Positions 8,743-17,515 are shown, numbered from the stretch's first letter. The stretch is DNA of 64,000 nt from Defluviimonas aquaemixtae (GCF_900302475.1 NZ_OMOQ01000001.1:868001-932000); one strand, 5' to 3'. Made by a program: numbers and translations. The notes: generated from the letters alone by a model not told the origin.

Positions 8743-9831
8743 ATGGCCGTGACGACACCGCCTAGACTGGAGGTTCGCGACCTCGTCCGCCGCTTTGACG
8801 GACGGACGGTGGTCGACGGCGTATCGCTGTCGATCGAATCTGGGCAGGTGACTTGCCTGCTCGGGCCTTCGGGCTGCGGTAAGTCCACGACGCTGAGGAT
8901 GATCGCGGGCGTCGACATGCAGGACGAAGGCACGATCCATGTCGACGGCCGGCTCGTCTGCGACACGGTGTTCCGGGTGCCGCCGGAACGGCGCTCAATC
9001 GGTCTCATGTTCCAGGACTTCGCGCTTTTCCCGCATCTCAGCGTCGCCGAGAATATCGCCTTCGGATTGCCGCGTGGGTCCGCGGCTCGGGATCGACGGG
9101 TGGACGAACTTCTCGAGCGTGTCTCGCTCGCGGGCTTCGCGCCGAAGTATCCCCACGAGCTTTCGGGCGGCGAGCAGCAGCGCGTGGCGCTCGTGCGCGC
9201 GCTCGCGCCCAATCCGCGCATCCTTCTGATGGACGAGCCGTTCTCGGGCCTCGACGAACGGCTGCGCGACGACATCCGCGACGACACGCTGGCGCTTCTG
9301 AAAGAAGAGGGCACAGCGGTCCTTCTCGTCACGCATGAGCCGCATGAGGCGATGCGCATGGCCGACGAGATCGCGCTGATGCGGGCGGGCCGGATCGTCC
9401 AGAGCGGCGCACCCTACAACATCTACAACGCCCCCGTCGACCGGGCGGCGGCGGCCTTCTTCTCCGACATCAACATCCTGCGCGGTACCGTTCGGGGTGC
9501 GCTGACCGAGACGCCGTTCGGCGAGTTTCTCGCCCCTGGCGTGGCTGACGGGACCGAGGTCGAGATCGTCATCCGCCCGCAGCATCTGAAGATCGATTTC
9601 GACCGCGCCGGGCGCGGCCCGAACCCGACGCCCGAGGATGGCACCGCGGCGCGCGCGAAGGTCGAGCGCGCCCGGTTCATGGGGCGCGAGAGCCTCGTGG
9701 AGTTCCGTATGGAAGCAGGGGGAGAGATGCTGAAGGCGACCGTTCCCGGGGTTTTCCTGCCCGGTTCGGGCACGCCGATGTGGCTGATGATCCGGCGCGA
9801 CCGCTGCTTCGTCTTTCCGCGTACAGGCTGA
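8743..9831 (+). CDS. ABC transporter ATP-binding protein, Fbp/Pot-type
   Basis: A 362-aa ATPase, with GGCAAGAGG as an approximate ribosome site ahead of the ATG at 8743. Walker A is GPSGCGKST (about residue 41), the Q-loop FQDFALFPHLSV, the signature LSGGEQQR, Walker B LLMDEPFSGLD and the switch THEPHEAMR. The C-terminal 110 residues form a TOBE-type domain, as in ATPases for ferric iron, spermidine or thiamine import. No permease or binding protein is adjacent, so the substrate cannot be assigned. The SDR gene precedes it by 140 bases on the same strand. Confidence 0.93.
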   Translation: MAVTTPPRLEVRDLVRRFDGRTVVDGVSLSIESGQVTCLLGPSGCGKSTTLRMIAGVDMQDEGTIHVDGRLVCDTVFRVPPERRSIGLMFQDFALFPHLSVAENIAFGLPRGSAARDRRVDELLERVSLAGFAPKYPHELSGGEQQRVALVRALAPNPRILLMDEPFSGLDERLRDDIRDDTLALLKEEGTAVLLVTHEPHEAMRMADEIALMRAGRIVQSGAPYNIYNAPVDRAAAAFFSDINILRGTVRGALTETPFGEFLAPGVADGTEVEIVIRPQHLKIDFDRAGRGPNPTPEDGTAARAKVERARFMGRESLVEFRMEAGGEMLKATVPGVFLPGSGTPMWLMIRRDRCFVFPRTG

Positions 9832-9834
9832 GCG

Positions 9835-10497
9835 TCAGCGCCGCGTTACGCGGGCGAGGTAGTCCTCCACCGTCTTGCCGTGTTCGGGCAGGAACGCGCC
9901 GCCGTCATGCTCGATCGATGTCACAAGATCGACACGGAACACATTGAAATCAGATAACGAATCAGACCACGCTGTCAGGGTCCATGCGCGCCCCCAGTAG
10001 TCTAGGTGAAGCGGCCGGATACGCCCGGCCGCTCGGCCCGCATAAGTCAGGGTCAAGGTCAGGTGGTCGCGGATCGCTCGGCGGATGAGGCCGAGGTGGG
10101 GCGCACCGCGCGCAGCCTCCTCGCTCGCGAAGACGAAGCTGTCGGCACCGGGGTCTTGTGCGCGGGCGGGCGCAACGGCCGATATCTTGGCCCTGAGCGA
10201 CGCCGCCGCGCGGGCGATCGTGGGGTCGGCCGCGCCTGCCACGAGCGCCACGCCGAGCCGCAGCGCCTCGAACTCGTCGCGGGTGAGCGCCATCGGCGGT
10301 AGCACCGTCGGATCGCGCAGCTGATAGCCGATCCCGCGCGCGCCCTCAATCGGCAGCCCGCTGTCGCCGAGGGCGGCCATGTCGCGCCAGATGGTGCGCG
10401 TGGACACGCCCGTCCGCCGCGCGAGATCGGCGGCGCGGTGCAATTTGCCGTCGCGCAGGATCTGGACGAGATCGAAAAGGCGGTCCTTGCGTCGCAT
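9835..10497 (-). CDS. WYL-domain HTH transcriptional regulator (YafY-like)
   Basis: A 220-aa regulator. Residues 1-60 make a DeoR-like winged helix (RRKDRLFDLVQILRDG, GVSTRTIWRDMAALGDSG). The C-terminal half is a WYL sensor domain, with the typical LTLTYAGRAAGRIRPLHLDYWGRAWTLTAW pattern (about residues 130-160) in which WYL itself is replaced by YWGR...W. The start is placed at the ATG at 10497 because the winged helix begins there; the open frame further upstream is spurious. A 9-bp perfect inverted repeat 27 bases upstream suggests autoregulation. It is divergent from tatA. The effector and other targets are unknown. Confidence 0.88.
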   Translation of the reverse strand: MRRKDRLFDLVQILRDGKLHRAADLARRTGVSTRTIWRDMAALGDSGLPIEGARGIGYQLRDPTVLPPMALTRDEFEALRLGVALVAGAADPTIARAAASLRAKISAVAPARAQDPGADSFVFASEEAARGAPHLGLIRRAIRDHLTLTLTYAGRAAGRIRPLHLDYWGRAWTLTAWSDSLSDFNVFRVDLVTSIEHDGGAFLPEHGKTVEDYLARVTRR

Positions 10498-10523
10498 TGG
10501 ATCCGAAGTCGTTTGGTGAGGCG

Positions 10524-10547
10524 CAACTGACAATATACTGTCAGTTG
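10524..10547. promoter_or_regulatory. Palindromic operator candidate for the WYL regulator
   Basis: Two 9-base arms, CAACTGACA (10524-10532) and TGTCAGTTG (10539-10547), form a perfect inverted repeat around ATATAC. On the minus strand the centre reads TATATT, a plausible -10 box for the regulator gene, with TTGCCG 18 bases upstream. On the plus strand it reads TATACT, which could serve tatABC. Its position in the divergent region and its symmetry suggest autorepression, which is an inference. Confidence 0.55.
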
Positions 10548-10674
10548 ATCCGGCCCGGCAAGGCGGCTGGGCGGCTTGAGCGCGGCGAAAGGTCTTTGCC
10601 GGGTCCCTGCGGCATCCTAAATCGGTAAGGTGACAGACGGGCGCGCATTGGATCGCGCCCGAGGGGAGACGATC

Positions 10675-10890
10675 ATGTTCAACAATATCGGCATACCGGG
10701 CCTTCTGCTCATCGCCGTCGTGGTTCTGGTGCTCTTTGGGCGCGGCAAGGTGTCGTCGCTCATGGGCGAGGTCGGCAAGGGCATCACCGCCTTCAAGAAG
10801 GGCGTGAAGGACGGCTCGGACGAGATCGAGAAGGCCTCGGCCGAGGATGCCCGCGACGTGACGCCGGAAACCGAGAAGGACAAGGCCTGA
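10675..10890 (+). CDS. tatA: Sec-independent translocase subunit TatA
   Basis: A 71-aa protein with one N-terminal transmembrane helix ([16 protein letters not shown]), the FGRGKV hinge and an amphipathic helix ([20 protein letters not shown]), ending in a charged tail. TatA oligomers form the passage for folded twin-arginine substrates. The start at 10675 follows GAGGGGAGAC, and the longer open frame upstream is not family-like. It begins a tatABC operon, with tatB 36 bases downstream. Confidence 0.95.
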   Translation: MFNNIGIPGLLLIAVVVLVLFGRGKVSSLMGEVGKGITAFKKGVKDGSDEIEKASAEDARDVTPETEKDKA

Positions 10891-10926
10891 GCCTTGATCC
10901 ACTCCTGATGGGGCGCGCGCGCGCAC

Positions 10927-11481
10927 ATGTTTGACATCGGCTGGAGCGAGCTTTTGCTCATCGGCATCGTGGCCCTGATCGTCGTTGGCCCGAAGGATCT
11001 GCCCGGCATGTTCCGCACGCTGGGCCGGTTCACCGCCAAGGCGCGGGCGATGGGGCGCGAGTTCCAGCGCGCCATGGACGACGCGGCGCGCGAGACGGGT
11101 GTGAAGGAGACGGCGGACGACCTGCGCGCGATGACGTCGAAGAAGAATCTCGGCCTCGACGCGCTGGAACAGGCGGCGACGAAGTTCGAGAAGTGGGAGC
11201 CCGCCAAGCCCTCTACCACTCCGAAAGGGCCGGCCACGCAGGCGCTCGCCGACAAGAAGGCGGCAGAGGCCGCGGCGCGGAAGGCGGCCGCGAAACCGGT
11301 CGAGCCCGAGGCGCCCGTCACACGGGCGGCAACGGCGAACGCCAGAACCTCCGCGAAGCCCAAGGCGCCGGCAAAACCCAAAGTCGCAGCAAAGCCCAAG
11401 GCCGCGGCCAAGCCGAAATCGGCGGCGAAGCCCAAGGCAGCAGCCGCGCGCAAGCCCAAGGCCAAGAAGGGCGAGGCATGA
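10927..11481 (+). CDS. tatB: Sec-independent translocase subunit TatB
   Basis: A 184-aa protein with the TatB N-terminus MFDIGWSELLLIGIVALIVVG, the conserved GPKDLP turn and the amphipathic helix with RTLGRFTAKARAMGREFQ. It works with TatC as receptor for twin-arginine signal peptides. Residues about 110-184 are a disordered, basic tail made of AKPK-type units, as in other alphaproteobacterial TatB proteins. Its TGA overlaps the ATG of tatC (ATGA), so the two are translationally coupled. Confidence 0.95.
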   Translation: MFDIGWSELLLIGIVALIVVGPKDLPGMFRTLGRFTAKARAMGREFQRAMDDAARETGVKETADDLRAMTSKKNLGLDALEQAATKFEKWEPAKPSTTPKGPATQALADKKAAEAAARKAAAKPVEPEAPVTRAATANARTSAKPKAPAKPKVAAKPKAAAKPKSAAKPKAAAARKPKAKKGEA

Positions 11482-12380
11482 TGCGCGACGATATCGACGA
11501 CACGACAGCGCCGCTAATCGAGCATCTGGCCGAGCTTCGAACCCGGCTGATCTGGTCGCTTCTCGCGTTCATCGTCGCGATGGTGGCCTGCTTTTCCGTC
11601 GGCGGCGCGGTCCTCGACTTCCTGCTCGTGCCGATCGAGAACACGATGCGGAACCTCGGCAACGAAAACCCGGTGATGCAGTACACCGCGCCGCAGGAAT
11701 ACTTCTTCACGCTGATCCGTATCTCGATGGTGGGCGGGCTTATGCTTTCCTTCCCGGTCATCGCGTTCCAGATGTGGCGCTTCGTGGCGCCCGGCCTCTA
11801 TCGCAGCGAAAAATCCGCCTTCCTGCCGTTCCTCATAGCCTCGCCGGCACTATTCCTTCTTGGCGCCGCTTTTGCGCACTACGTGGTGGTGCCGCTGGCG
11901 ATGCGGTTCTTCCTCGGCTTCGCGGACCTGCCGTCCTATTTCGCGGCAGTCTTCTCTGGCGAGGGGCCGGAGGTGCCAACGGTTGATCAGGGCATCGACA
12001 TTGTTTTCAACGGCAAGGTCAACGAGACGCTGGAGATCACGCTGAAGATGATCGTGGCCTTCGGGCTCTGCTTCCAGCTTCCGGTGCTTCTGACGTTGAT
12101 GGGAAAGGCCGGGCTCGCGAGTTCGCGGGGCCTCAGGAACGTGCGCAAATATGCGGTGGTGGGCATTCTCGTGGTGGCGGCGCTTGTCACGCCGCCGGAC
12201 GTGACGACGCAGGTGCTGCTGTTCGTGGTCGTCTACGGGCTCTACGAGATCTCGATCTGGCTTGTCTCCTGGGTCGAGAAGAAGAAGGACGAAGAGGCGC
12301 GCGCCGAGGGAATCATCGGCGAGGATGAAAGCCTCTTTGACGAATTCGACGACGACACCGACGAGGATGCGAAGGCATGA
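11478..12380 (+). CDS. tatC: Sec-independent translocase subunit TatC
   Basis: A 300-aa multi-spanning membrane protein that recognises twin-arginine signals. The N-terminal PLIEHLAELRTRL motif is diagnostic, with six predicted helices after it. Two ATG codons sit together at 11478 and 11481; the first gives the 4-base ATGA overlap with tatB and is preferred. An unusual periplasmic stretch (about residues 155-185, SGEGPEVPTVDQGIDIVFNG) resembles that of other Rhodobacteraceae TatC. The C-terminus is acidic (EFDDDTDEDAKA). Its TGA overlaps the start of the following AAA gene by 4 bases. Confidence 0.96.
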   Translation: MMRDDIDDTTAPLIEHLAELRTRLIWSLLAFIVAMVACFSVGGAVLDFLLVPIENTMRNLGNENPVMQYTAPQEYFFTLIRISMVGGLMLSFPVIAFQMWRFVAPGLYRSEKSAFLPFLIASPALFLLGAAFAHYVVVPLAMRFFLGFADLPSYFAAVFSGEGPEVPTVDQGIDIVFNGKVNETLEITLKMIVAFGLCFQLPVLLTLMGKAGLASSRGLRNVRKYAVVGILVVAALVTPPDVTTQVLLFVVVYGLYEISIWLVSWVEKKKDEEARAEGIIGEDESLFDEFDDDTDEDAKA

Positions 12381-13219
12381 GCGAGGCGATCCTGAAACGG
12401 ATCGCCGAGGCGTTGGAACGTCTGGCCCCTGCGCCCGAACGGGCCCCGGATTTCGACGCGGCAGAAGCCTTCGTCTGGCATGTCGCGCCCGACCGGCTGG
12501 TCCCGGTGCCCGACGTGGCGCGCGTCGACCTGCCGCTGCTGGTGGGCATCGACCGCGCGCGCGACACGCTTCTGGCGAATACGCTGCAATTCGCGCGCGG
12601 CCTGCCCGCCAACAATGCGCTTCTCTGGGGCGCCCGCGGCATGGGGAAATCCTCGCTCGTCAAGGCGGTTCATGCCGAAGCGCTGCGGCTTGGCCATGTG
12701 CTGAGGATCGTCGAGTTGAGCCGCGAAGACCTGCCTTCGGTCGGCCGGCTCCTCACGCATCTGCGCGCGGCGACGGAACACCGGTTCCTGCTCTTTTGCG
12801 ACGACCTGTCGTTCAGCCATGACGACCAGCACTACAAGAGCCTGAAAGCCGTGCTTGATGGCGGGGTCGAGGGACGGCCCGCGAATGTCGTCTTCTACGC
12901 GACTTCAAACCGGCGCCACCTGATGCCGCGCGACATGATCGAGAACGAGCGCTCGACAGCAATCAGCCCGTCGGAGGCGACCGAGGAGAAAGTTTCTCTG
13001 TCGGACAGGTTCGGGCTCTGGCTCGGATTCCATCCGTGCAGCCAGGACGAATATCTCGCGATGATCCGGGGCTACTGCGATGCCTACGGCGTCGCGATGG
13101 GCGACGCGGAACTTCGGACCGAGGCGATCGAATGGCAGGCCACGCGCGGGGCGCGGTCTGGCCGCGTGGCCTGGCAGTACTTCACCGATCTCGCGGGGCG
13201 GAAGGGCGTGACGCTCTGA
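12377..13219 (+). CDS. DUF815 family AAA ATPase
   Basis: A 280-aa ATPase of the DUF815 family, which has no established role. It has Walker A GARGMGKSS (about residue 93), Walker B LLFCDDLSF (about residue 135), sensor-1-type VVFYATSNRRHLMPR and a C-terminal lid region. ATP hydrolysis is expected from the fold. It overlaps tatC by ATGA, so it is translated as part of the tat operon. That coupling may simply be genomic packing or may reflect a shared membrane-protein job. Confidence 0.88.
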   Translation: MSEAILKRIAEALERLAPAPERAPDFDAAEAFVWHVAPDRLVPVPDVARVDLPLLVGIDRARDTLLANTLQFARGLPANNALLWGARGMGKSSLVKAVHAEALRLGHVLRIVELSREDLPSVGRLLTHLRAATEHRFLLFCDDLSFSHDDQHYKSLKAVLDGGVEGRPANVVFYATSNRRHLMPRDMIENERSTAISPSEATEEKVSLSDRFGLWLGFHPCSQDEYLAMIRGYCDAYGVAMGDAELRTEAIEWQATRGARSGRVAWQYFTDLAGRKGVTL

Positions 13220-13284
13220 CGTCCATTTCTGGCGCGCCCGCCCACGTCCTGCGGGCCGGGATGGCACTCTTCACTTTACGTCCC

Positions 13285-13316
13285 AAAATACTCCGGGGCG
13301 AGGGGGCGGCGCCCCC
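13285..13316 (+). repeat. Intergenic AATAC/GC-hairpin element, copy A
   Basis: AAAATACTCCGGGG is followed by CGA and the hairpin GGGGGC-GGC-GCCCCC, which reaches the stop codon of nlpD at 13316. It lies 65 bases after the stop of the DUF815 gene and in the same orientation. Two related copies occur at 21531-21581 and 45738-45770. It may act as a transcript-end hairpin, although no T-run follows. Confidence 0.6.
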
Positions 13317-14506
13317 TATTGCAGGTAGGGCATCGGGTCGACGCTGTCGAAGCCCTGGCGCACCTCGAAATGCAGGAAGGCCGGGTCGCCATTTCGAACC
13401 TTCGCAATGGACTGCCCGCGCTTGACCTTGGCCCCCTTCGCGACTGCGATGTCGTCAATATTCGCGTAGACCGTCAGGAGGTTGCCGTCATGGCGGACGA
13501 CCAGGATTGGCACCTGGTCAGTGTCCTTCGTGATCGCGGCCACGGTGCCGTCGCCCGCCGCGGCCACGGCGGTTCCGGCGCCGGCGGCGATGTCGATGCC
13601 TTCATTCTTCTTCTTCTGGTAGGTGCGGATGATCTTGCCCTGAACCGGCATCCCGAGCCGCGACTTGGGCGTCGCGGCCGTCGTCTGCGCGCCGAGATCG
13701 GGTGCCGGCGGCGTCTTGACGGGCTCGGCCGCCGCGGCCGTCTTCTCGTCCGGCAGGGGCCTGGCGGCTGAAGGCGGCGTCGGCGTGGGCGAGCCCTGGC
13801 CGGGCGCGGTCACGACATCGGTCGCGCCGGTCCCGGTCGCGGCGACGGGAATGAGGAGCATCTGGCCTTCACGCACGGCCAGATCGGAGCCGAGACCGTT
13901 CCAGTCGGCGAGCGCGCGGACGTTGACGTTGTAGAGGCGGGCTACGGAATAGGCCGTCTCGCCACGCATCACGCGGTGGCGGATGGGCTCGGTCGAGCCG
14001 ATTGTCGAGGCGCCGGCCGCAACGCCGGTGCCGGATGTGCCGCCGGGTGCGGGCGACGCCCGATCAATCGCGCCCGAGGCGATGGTGGTGACGTCGATGC
14101 CAGCGCCCACAGGGCGCGCACCCGTCGCGAGCGAGGGTTCGGCGACGCGGCGCGGCAGCGCCAGGACCTCGCCGTCGCGCAGAAGGGTGCCCGGAGCGAT
14201 CGCGTTGTGGCTCGCGAGTTCTCCGACCGGCACGCCGATCCGGGCGGCGACGCTGTCGACCGTGTCGCCCCGCCGGGCCACGGCGACCTGATAGCCGGGA
14301 TAGGCGATGATGCCGCGCGCATCCGGAGCGGGACGCGCCTGCACGGCTTGTTCCGCCGCAGCGGTGGTGTCGAGTCCGCCGCCCTGGCCGAAGCTGCGCA
14401 GGTCGAGGTCGAAATTGCCGCTCGGCTCGCAGGCGGCGAGCGCCAAAAGGCTGGTACCCACGAGCGCGGCGCGCAGGCGGATGGTCTTCGTGCGGGAAGG
14501 GGTCAT
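13316..14506 (-). CDS. nlpD: NlpD-like lipoprotein: LysM repeats plus degenerate LytM/M23 domain
   Basis: A 396-aa protein. The start at 14506 leads into a signal peptide ending in the lipobox LLALAAC, so it should be a lipoprotein. Two LysM domains follow (VAVARRGDTVDSVAARIG and HRVMRGETAYSVARLYNV), then a proline/alanine-rich linker and a C-terminal M23 fold (about residues 285-396). The zinc ligands are not conserved: NEGIDI replaces HxGxD, YANID replaces YxHxS and FLHFEV replaces HxHFE. This is the same condition as in E. coli NlpD and EnvC, which activate cell-wall amidases and do not cut peptidoglycan themselves. It follows pcm and surE, a widespread order. Confidence 0.9.
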   Translation of the reverse strand: MTPSRTKTIRLRAALVGTSLLALAACEPSGNFDLDLRSFGQGGGLDTTAAAEQAVQARPAPDARGIIAYPGYQVAVARRGDTVDSVAARIGVPVGELASHNAIAPGTLLRDGEVLALPRRVAEPSLATGARPVGAGIDVTTIASGAIDRASPAPGGTSGTGVAAGASTIGSTEPIRHRVMRGETAYSVARLYNVNVRALADWNGLGSDLAVREGQMLLIPVAATGTGATDVVTAPGQGSPTPTPPSAARPLPDEKTAAAAEPVKTPPAPDLGAQTTAATPKSRLGMPVQGKIIRTYQKKKNEGIDIAAGAGTAVAAAGDGTVAAITKDTDQVPILVVRHDGNLLTVYANIDDIAVAKGAKVKRGQSIAKVRNGDPAFLHFEVRQGFDSVDPMPYLQ

Positions 14507-14563
14507 GCTCGTATCCTCGTCTCGCTCGCCCTGTTGGCCGGGCTTCATGTTATCTCACGGGGC

Positions 14564-15205
14564 CTATTCCTGGCCCAGGCCTTCGACCAACGGCACGAAG
14601 CGCACCGGCCGAAGCTCGTCGTACTCGTATCCCGTGGGGCTGCGCGTCACCTTGATCAGGCTCTGAACCGTGTCCGACTGCCCCACCGGCAACACCATGA
14701 TACCGCCTTCGCGCAACTGAGCCAAGAGCGGCCCGGGGGCATCCTCCGCGGCGGCCGTTACGAGGATGCGGTCGAACGGCGCCTGATCGGGCAGGCCGTG
14801 GCTGCCGTCGGCGGCGATCGCCGTTATGTTGGTAAGGCCGAGGCGCTGGAACACCGCCTCGGCCTCGCGCACGAGGCGGCGGTGGCGGTCGACGGTATAG
14901 ACCCGGCGCGCGAGCTGGCTGAGGATCGCCGCCTGGTAGCCCGAGCCGGTGCCGATCTCCAGCACCTTGTCGCGCGGGCTTACGTCGAGCGCCTGGGTCA
15001 TGAGCGCCACGACCGAGGGTTGGCTGATCGTCTGGCCGCAGGCGATGGGCAGCGGCATGTCCTCGTAGGCGCGCTCGGCGAAGAGACCCTTCACGAAGTC
15101 GCCGCGGTCGATCTTCTCCATCGCGGTCAGGACACGGGCATCGGTGACGCCTTTCGAGCGGAGCGAATAGAGGAAGCGCATCTTCCGCTCGGCGAGATCG
15201 GTCAT
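14564..15205 (-). CDS. pcm: Protein-L-isoaspartate O-methyltransferase
   Basis: A 213-aa SAM-dependent methyltransferase that repairs isoaspartyl residues in damaged proteins. It has the N-terminal helix with DRGDFV, the [11 protein letters not shown] motif typical of the family and the SAM motif [12 protein letters not shown] (about residues 82-93). Its ATG overlaps the TGA of surE. nlpD starts 57 bases downstream. Length and motifs are normal for the family. Confidence 0.95.
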   Translation of the reverse strand: MTDLAERKMRFLYSLRSKGVTDARVLTAMEKIDRGDFVKGLFAERAYEDMPLPIACGQTISQPSVVALMTQALDVSPRDKVLEIGTGSGYQAAILSQLARRVYTVDRHRRLVREAEAVFQRLGLTNITAIAADGSHGLPDQAPFDRILVTAAAEDAPGPLLAQLREGGIMVLPVGQSDTVQSLIKVTRSPTGYEYDELRPVRFVPLVEGLGQE

Positions 15206-15987
15206 GCGAGCCGCACCTCAAGATCAGAGAGCGCGTCATGTGCTGTGAGATCCGCGCGCATCGGCGTGACCGAGATGAATCCGTCGAGATTGGCCGCCAC
15301 ATCGGTGCCGGGCGCGGTCGGCAGATGCTGCGGGCCGCCGGTGATCCAGAGGAACTTCTTGCCGGAGGGCGAGACATGCGGCTCGACGCCGAAGAAGGTG
15401 TCGGTGCGATAGCCCTGCGAGGCGACCTTCATGCCCTTCACGACACTGCCCGCGATGGGCGGGAAGTTGACGTTGTAGAAAAGCCGGTAGTCGCCCCGGT
15501 CCCAGATCCCCTTGTCGAGGAGCGTGCGCACCACGGCGACGCCGTGGTCGCGGGCGGCCTCGAACGGGGTTTCGAGATCCTCGGTGAGGGGCCCCATGAA
15601 CTGGCTGAGCGCGATCGCGGGCAGACCCTGGAGCGCCGCCTCCATCGCGCCGCCGACCGTGCCGGAATAGAGCACGTTCTCGGCCGCGTTGTTGCCGCGG
15701 TTGACGCCCGACAGGACCAGATCGGGACGCTCGCCCTGCAGGACGTCGTAGAGCCCGGCGAGGACGCAGTCGGCCGGGCTGCCCTCGGCAGCGTAGCGGC
15801 GCGGCCCGAGCTTCAGGATCATCATCGGGTGGGTGTAGCTGATGCAGTGCGCGACGCCCGATTGCTCAAAGGCGGGGGCGACGGTCCAGACTTCGCCCGA
15901 GGGTCCCGCGATCTCTTCGGCGATGGCGGTCAGGATCTCGAGCCCCGGCGCGTTGATGCCGTCGTCGTTGGTGATGAGGATGCGCAT
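15202..15987 (-). CDS. surE: 5'/3'-nucleotidase SurE
   Basis: A 261-aa metal-dependent nucleoside monophosphate phosphatase. The metal-binding N-terminus [16 protein letters not shown], the GSPADCV stretch and [12 protein letters not shown] are all intact. It is the first gene of surE-pcm-nlpD and is translationally coupled to pcm (4-base overlap). In many proteobacteria this cluster is linked to stationary-phase survival. Full length. Confidence 0.96.
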   Translation of the reverse strand: MRILITNDDGINAPGLEILTAIAEEIAGPSGEVWTVAPAFEQSGVAHCISYTHPMMILKLGPRRYAAEGSPADCVLAGLYDVLQGERPDLVLSGVNRGNNAAENVLYSGTVGGAMEAALQGLPAIALSQFMGPLTEDLETPFEAARDHGVAVVRTLLDKGIWDRGDYRLFYNVNFPPIAGSVVKGMKVASQGYRTDTFFGVEPHVSPSGKKFLWITGGPQHLPTAPGTDVAANLDGFISVTPMRADLTAHDALSDLEVRLA

Positions 15988-16103
15988 GCCCGACCTGTGG
16001 TTCTTTGCCCCTGATTAGACGAGCGGCGCGGGGGCGTAAAGCGCTGGGTGACCGGGGGAAGGCGTGCGGCGCCGGGGCGAGGTGTTTGGGCCAGCATGAA
16101 CGC

Positions 16104-16760
16104 TCAGAGCGCCGCGAGCAGACGCGCGGCCTCGTCATGGATGTCGGCCAGGGCTGTCCGGTCTTCGCCGGGGAAGAACCGGGCGCGCGTGGCCGTGGCC
16201 ATCGGACGCGGCGTCTCAACAAGGACACGCGGGCCGATCTTCGCGCTCTCGGCTTGCCAGCTCTTCGCGAGCGCGATCTGCGCGGCTTTGGTCGCCCCGT
16301 AGGAGCCGAAGAACTTCTCGCCCCCCCTCGGGTCGTCGAGGAACATTGCGCTGCCCTGGCCTGCGCGCAGGAGCGGCTCGAGCATCGGGATCAGCGAGGC
16401 CGGGGCGCGGAGATTGCAGGCAAGAGACTTGTCGAAGTCCTTCGGGTCGATATGGCCGGCGGGCGAGAGTGGCGCGGCGTGGATCGCGGCATGCACCCAG
16501 AGGCCAAGCGCACCCCAGCGCTCGGCGATGGAGCGCGCGAGATGCGCCATCGCCTTGTCGTCGGTGACGTCGAGTGGCGCGAGCGTGGCCGCCCCGCCCG
16601 CCGCCTTTATGCGGTCGTCGAGTTCCTCGAGCCCACCGGTTGTGCGGGCCACGGCGATGACATGCCAGCCGCGTGCGCCCAGTTCGGAGGCAATTGCGAA
16701 GCCGAGGCCGCGCGAGGCGCCGGTGACGAGGGCCGGTTTGGCTTTTGTCTGGTCGGTCAT
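16104..16760 (-). CDS. SDR family oxidoreductase (classical)
   Basis: A 218-aa short-chain dehydrogenase with TGASRGLGFAIASELG (NAD(P) binding) and the catalytic YGATKAA. The expected catalytic Ser region is altered to MFLDDPRGGEKFFGSYGATK, and the NAG motif reads VHAAIH. Similar proteins are common as stand-alone genes in Rhodobacteraceae. The substrate is unknown. It is divergent from bioY, sharing a 107-base control region, and lies 116 bases from surE on the same strand. Confidence 0.85.
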   Translation of the reverse strand: MTDQTKAKPALVTGASRGLGFAIASELGARGWHVIAVARTTGGLEELDDRIKAAGGAATLAPLDVTDDKAMAHLARSIAERWGALGLWVHAAIHAAPLSPAGHIDPKDFDKSLACNLRAPASLIPMLEPLLRAGQGSAMFLDDPRGGEKFFGSYGATKAAQIALAKSWQAESAKIGPRVLVETPRPMATATRARFFPGEDRTALADIHDEAARLLAAL

Positions 16761-16867
16761 GGCGCCCCTTTTGCATCCGGCACTCCGGTTTACAACAGAA
16801 TAGATTGACTTGCCGCCGCGCCGCAGCGAAATTGCCGGGAAAATCTGACAGAGGAAGGATTCCGCAG

Positions 16868-17458
16868 ATGACGCTCTCGAAGGCCCTCGTGCCCTCCCAG
16901 TCGCTCCCGGCCCGTGCGCTCATGGTGCTGGGCGGATCGCTCTTCATCGCGCTGGCCGCGCAGGTTTCCGTTCCTATGATCCCGGTGCCGATGACGCTCC
17001 AGACACTGGCGATCCTGATCGTGGGGCTGACCTACGGCGCGCGGATGGGCGCGCTGACGCTCGTGGCCTACCTCGCCGAGGGCGCAATGGGGCTTCCGGT
17101 CTTCGCCAACGGCATGAACGGCGCGGCCTTCGCCGGTCCGACTGCGGGCTTTCTGATCGGTTTCGTCGGCATGGCCTTCCTCGCCGGTCTCGCCTCTGAT
17201 CTGGGCGTGAAGCGGTTCGTGCCGACGGCGCTGGTAGCCATCGCGATCTCCGCCCTGCTCTACGTCCCCGGCGTCGCCTGGGCGATGCTGGCGGACGCAG
17301 CCCTTGGCCTCGACGCGACGAAGTGGGGCGCCGACAGCTTCTCGATGATTTGGACCTACTACATCGCGCCGTTCCTGATCGGCGACACGGTGAAGGCGGT
17401 GATAGCGGCACTTGTCGTCACTGGTGCCTGGGCGGCGTTGAAGGGCCGCCGGGCCTGA
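16868..17458 (+). CDS. bioY: Biotin transporter BioY (ECF S-component)
   Basis: A 196-aa integral membrane protein. It shows BioY features: VPMIPVPMTLQTLAILIVGLTYG, GALTLVAYLAEGAMGLPVFA and AGPTAGFLIGF. BioY takes up biotin alone or with the energising proteins BioM and BioN, which are not in this window. The start at 16868 follows GAGGAAGG; the open frame upstream reads into the divergent SDR promoter. A clear intrinsic terminator follows. I saw no convincing BioR box upstream. Confidence 0.93.
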   Translation: MTLSKALVPSQSLPARALMVLGGSLFIALAAQVSVPMIPVPMTLQTLAILIVGLTYGARMGALTLVAYLAEGAMGLPVFANGMNGAAFAGPTAGFLIGFVGMAFLAGLASDLGVKRFVPTALVAIAISALLYVPGVAWAMLADAALGLDATKWGADSFSMIWTYYIAPFLIGDTVKAVIAALVVTGAWAALKGRRA

Positions 17459-17480
17459 TCGCCGATCCAAGTGAAAGCGC

Positions 17481-17507
17481 AAACGCCGCCCGTCCGGGCG
17501 GCGTTTT
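17481..17507. terminator. Intrinsic terminator between bioY and the DUF1284 gene
   Basis: The arms AAACGCCGCCCG (17481-17492) and CGGGCGGCGTTT (17495-17506) are perfectly complementary with a two-base gap, and the stem ends in TTTT. The A-rich start makes it usable in both directions, fitting its place between convergent genes. Confidence 0.85.
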
Positions 17508-17515
17508 CCTTTGGA

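Noticed and set aside
16761..16867. A riboswitch or BioR box ahead of bioY
   Set aside because: I could not find a TTATMKATAA-type box or a convincing structured leader in the 107 bases available.
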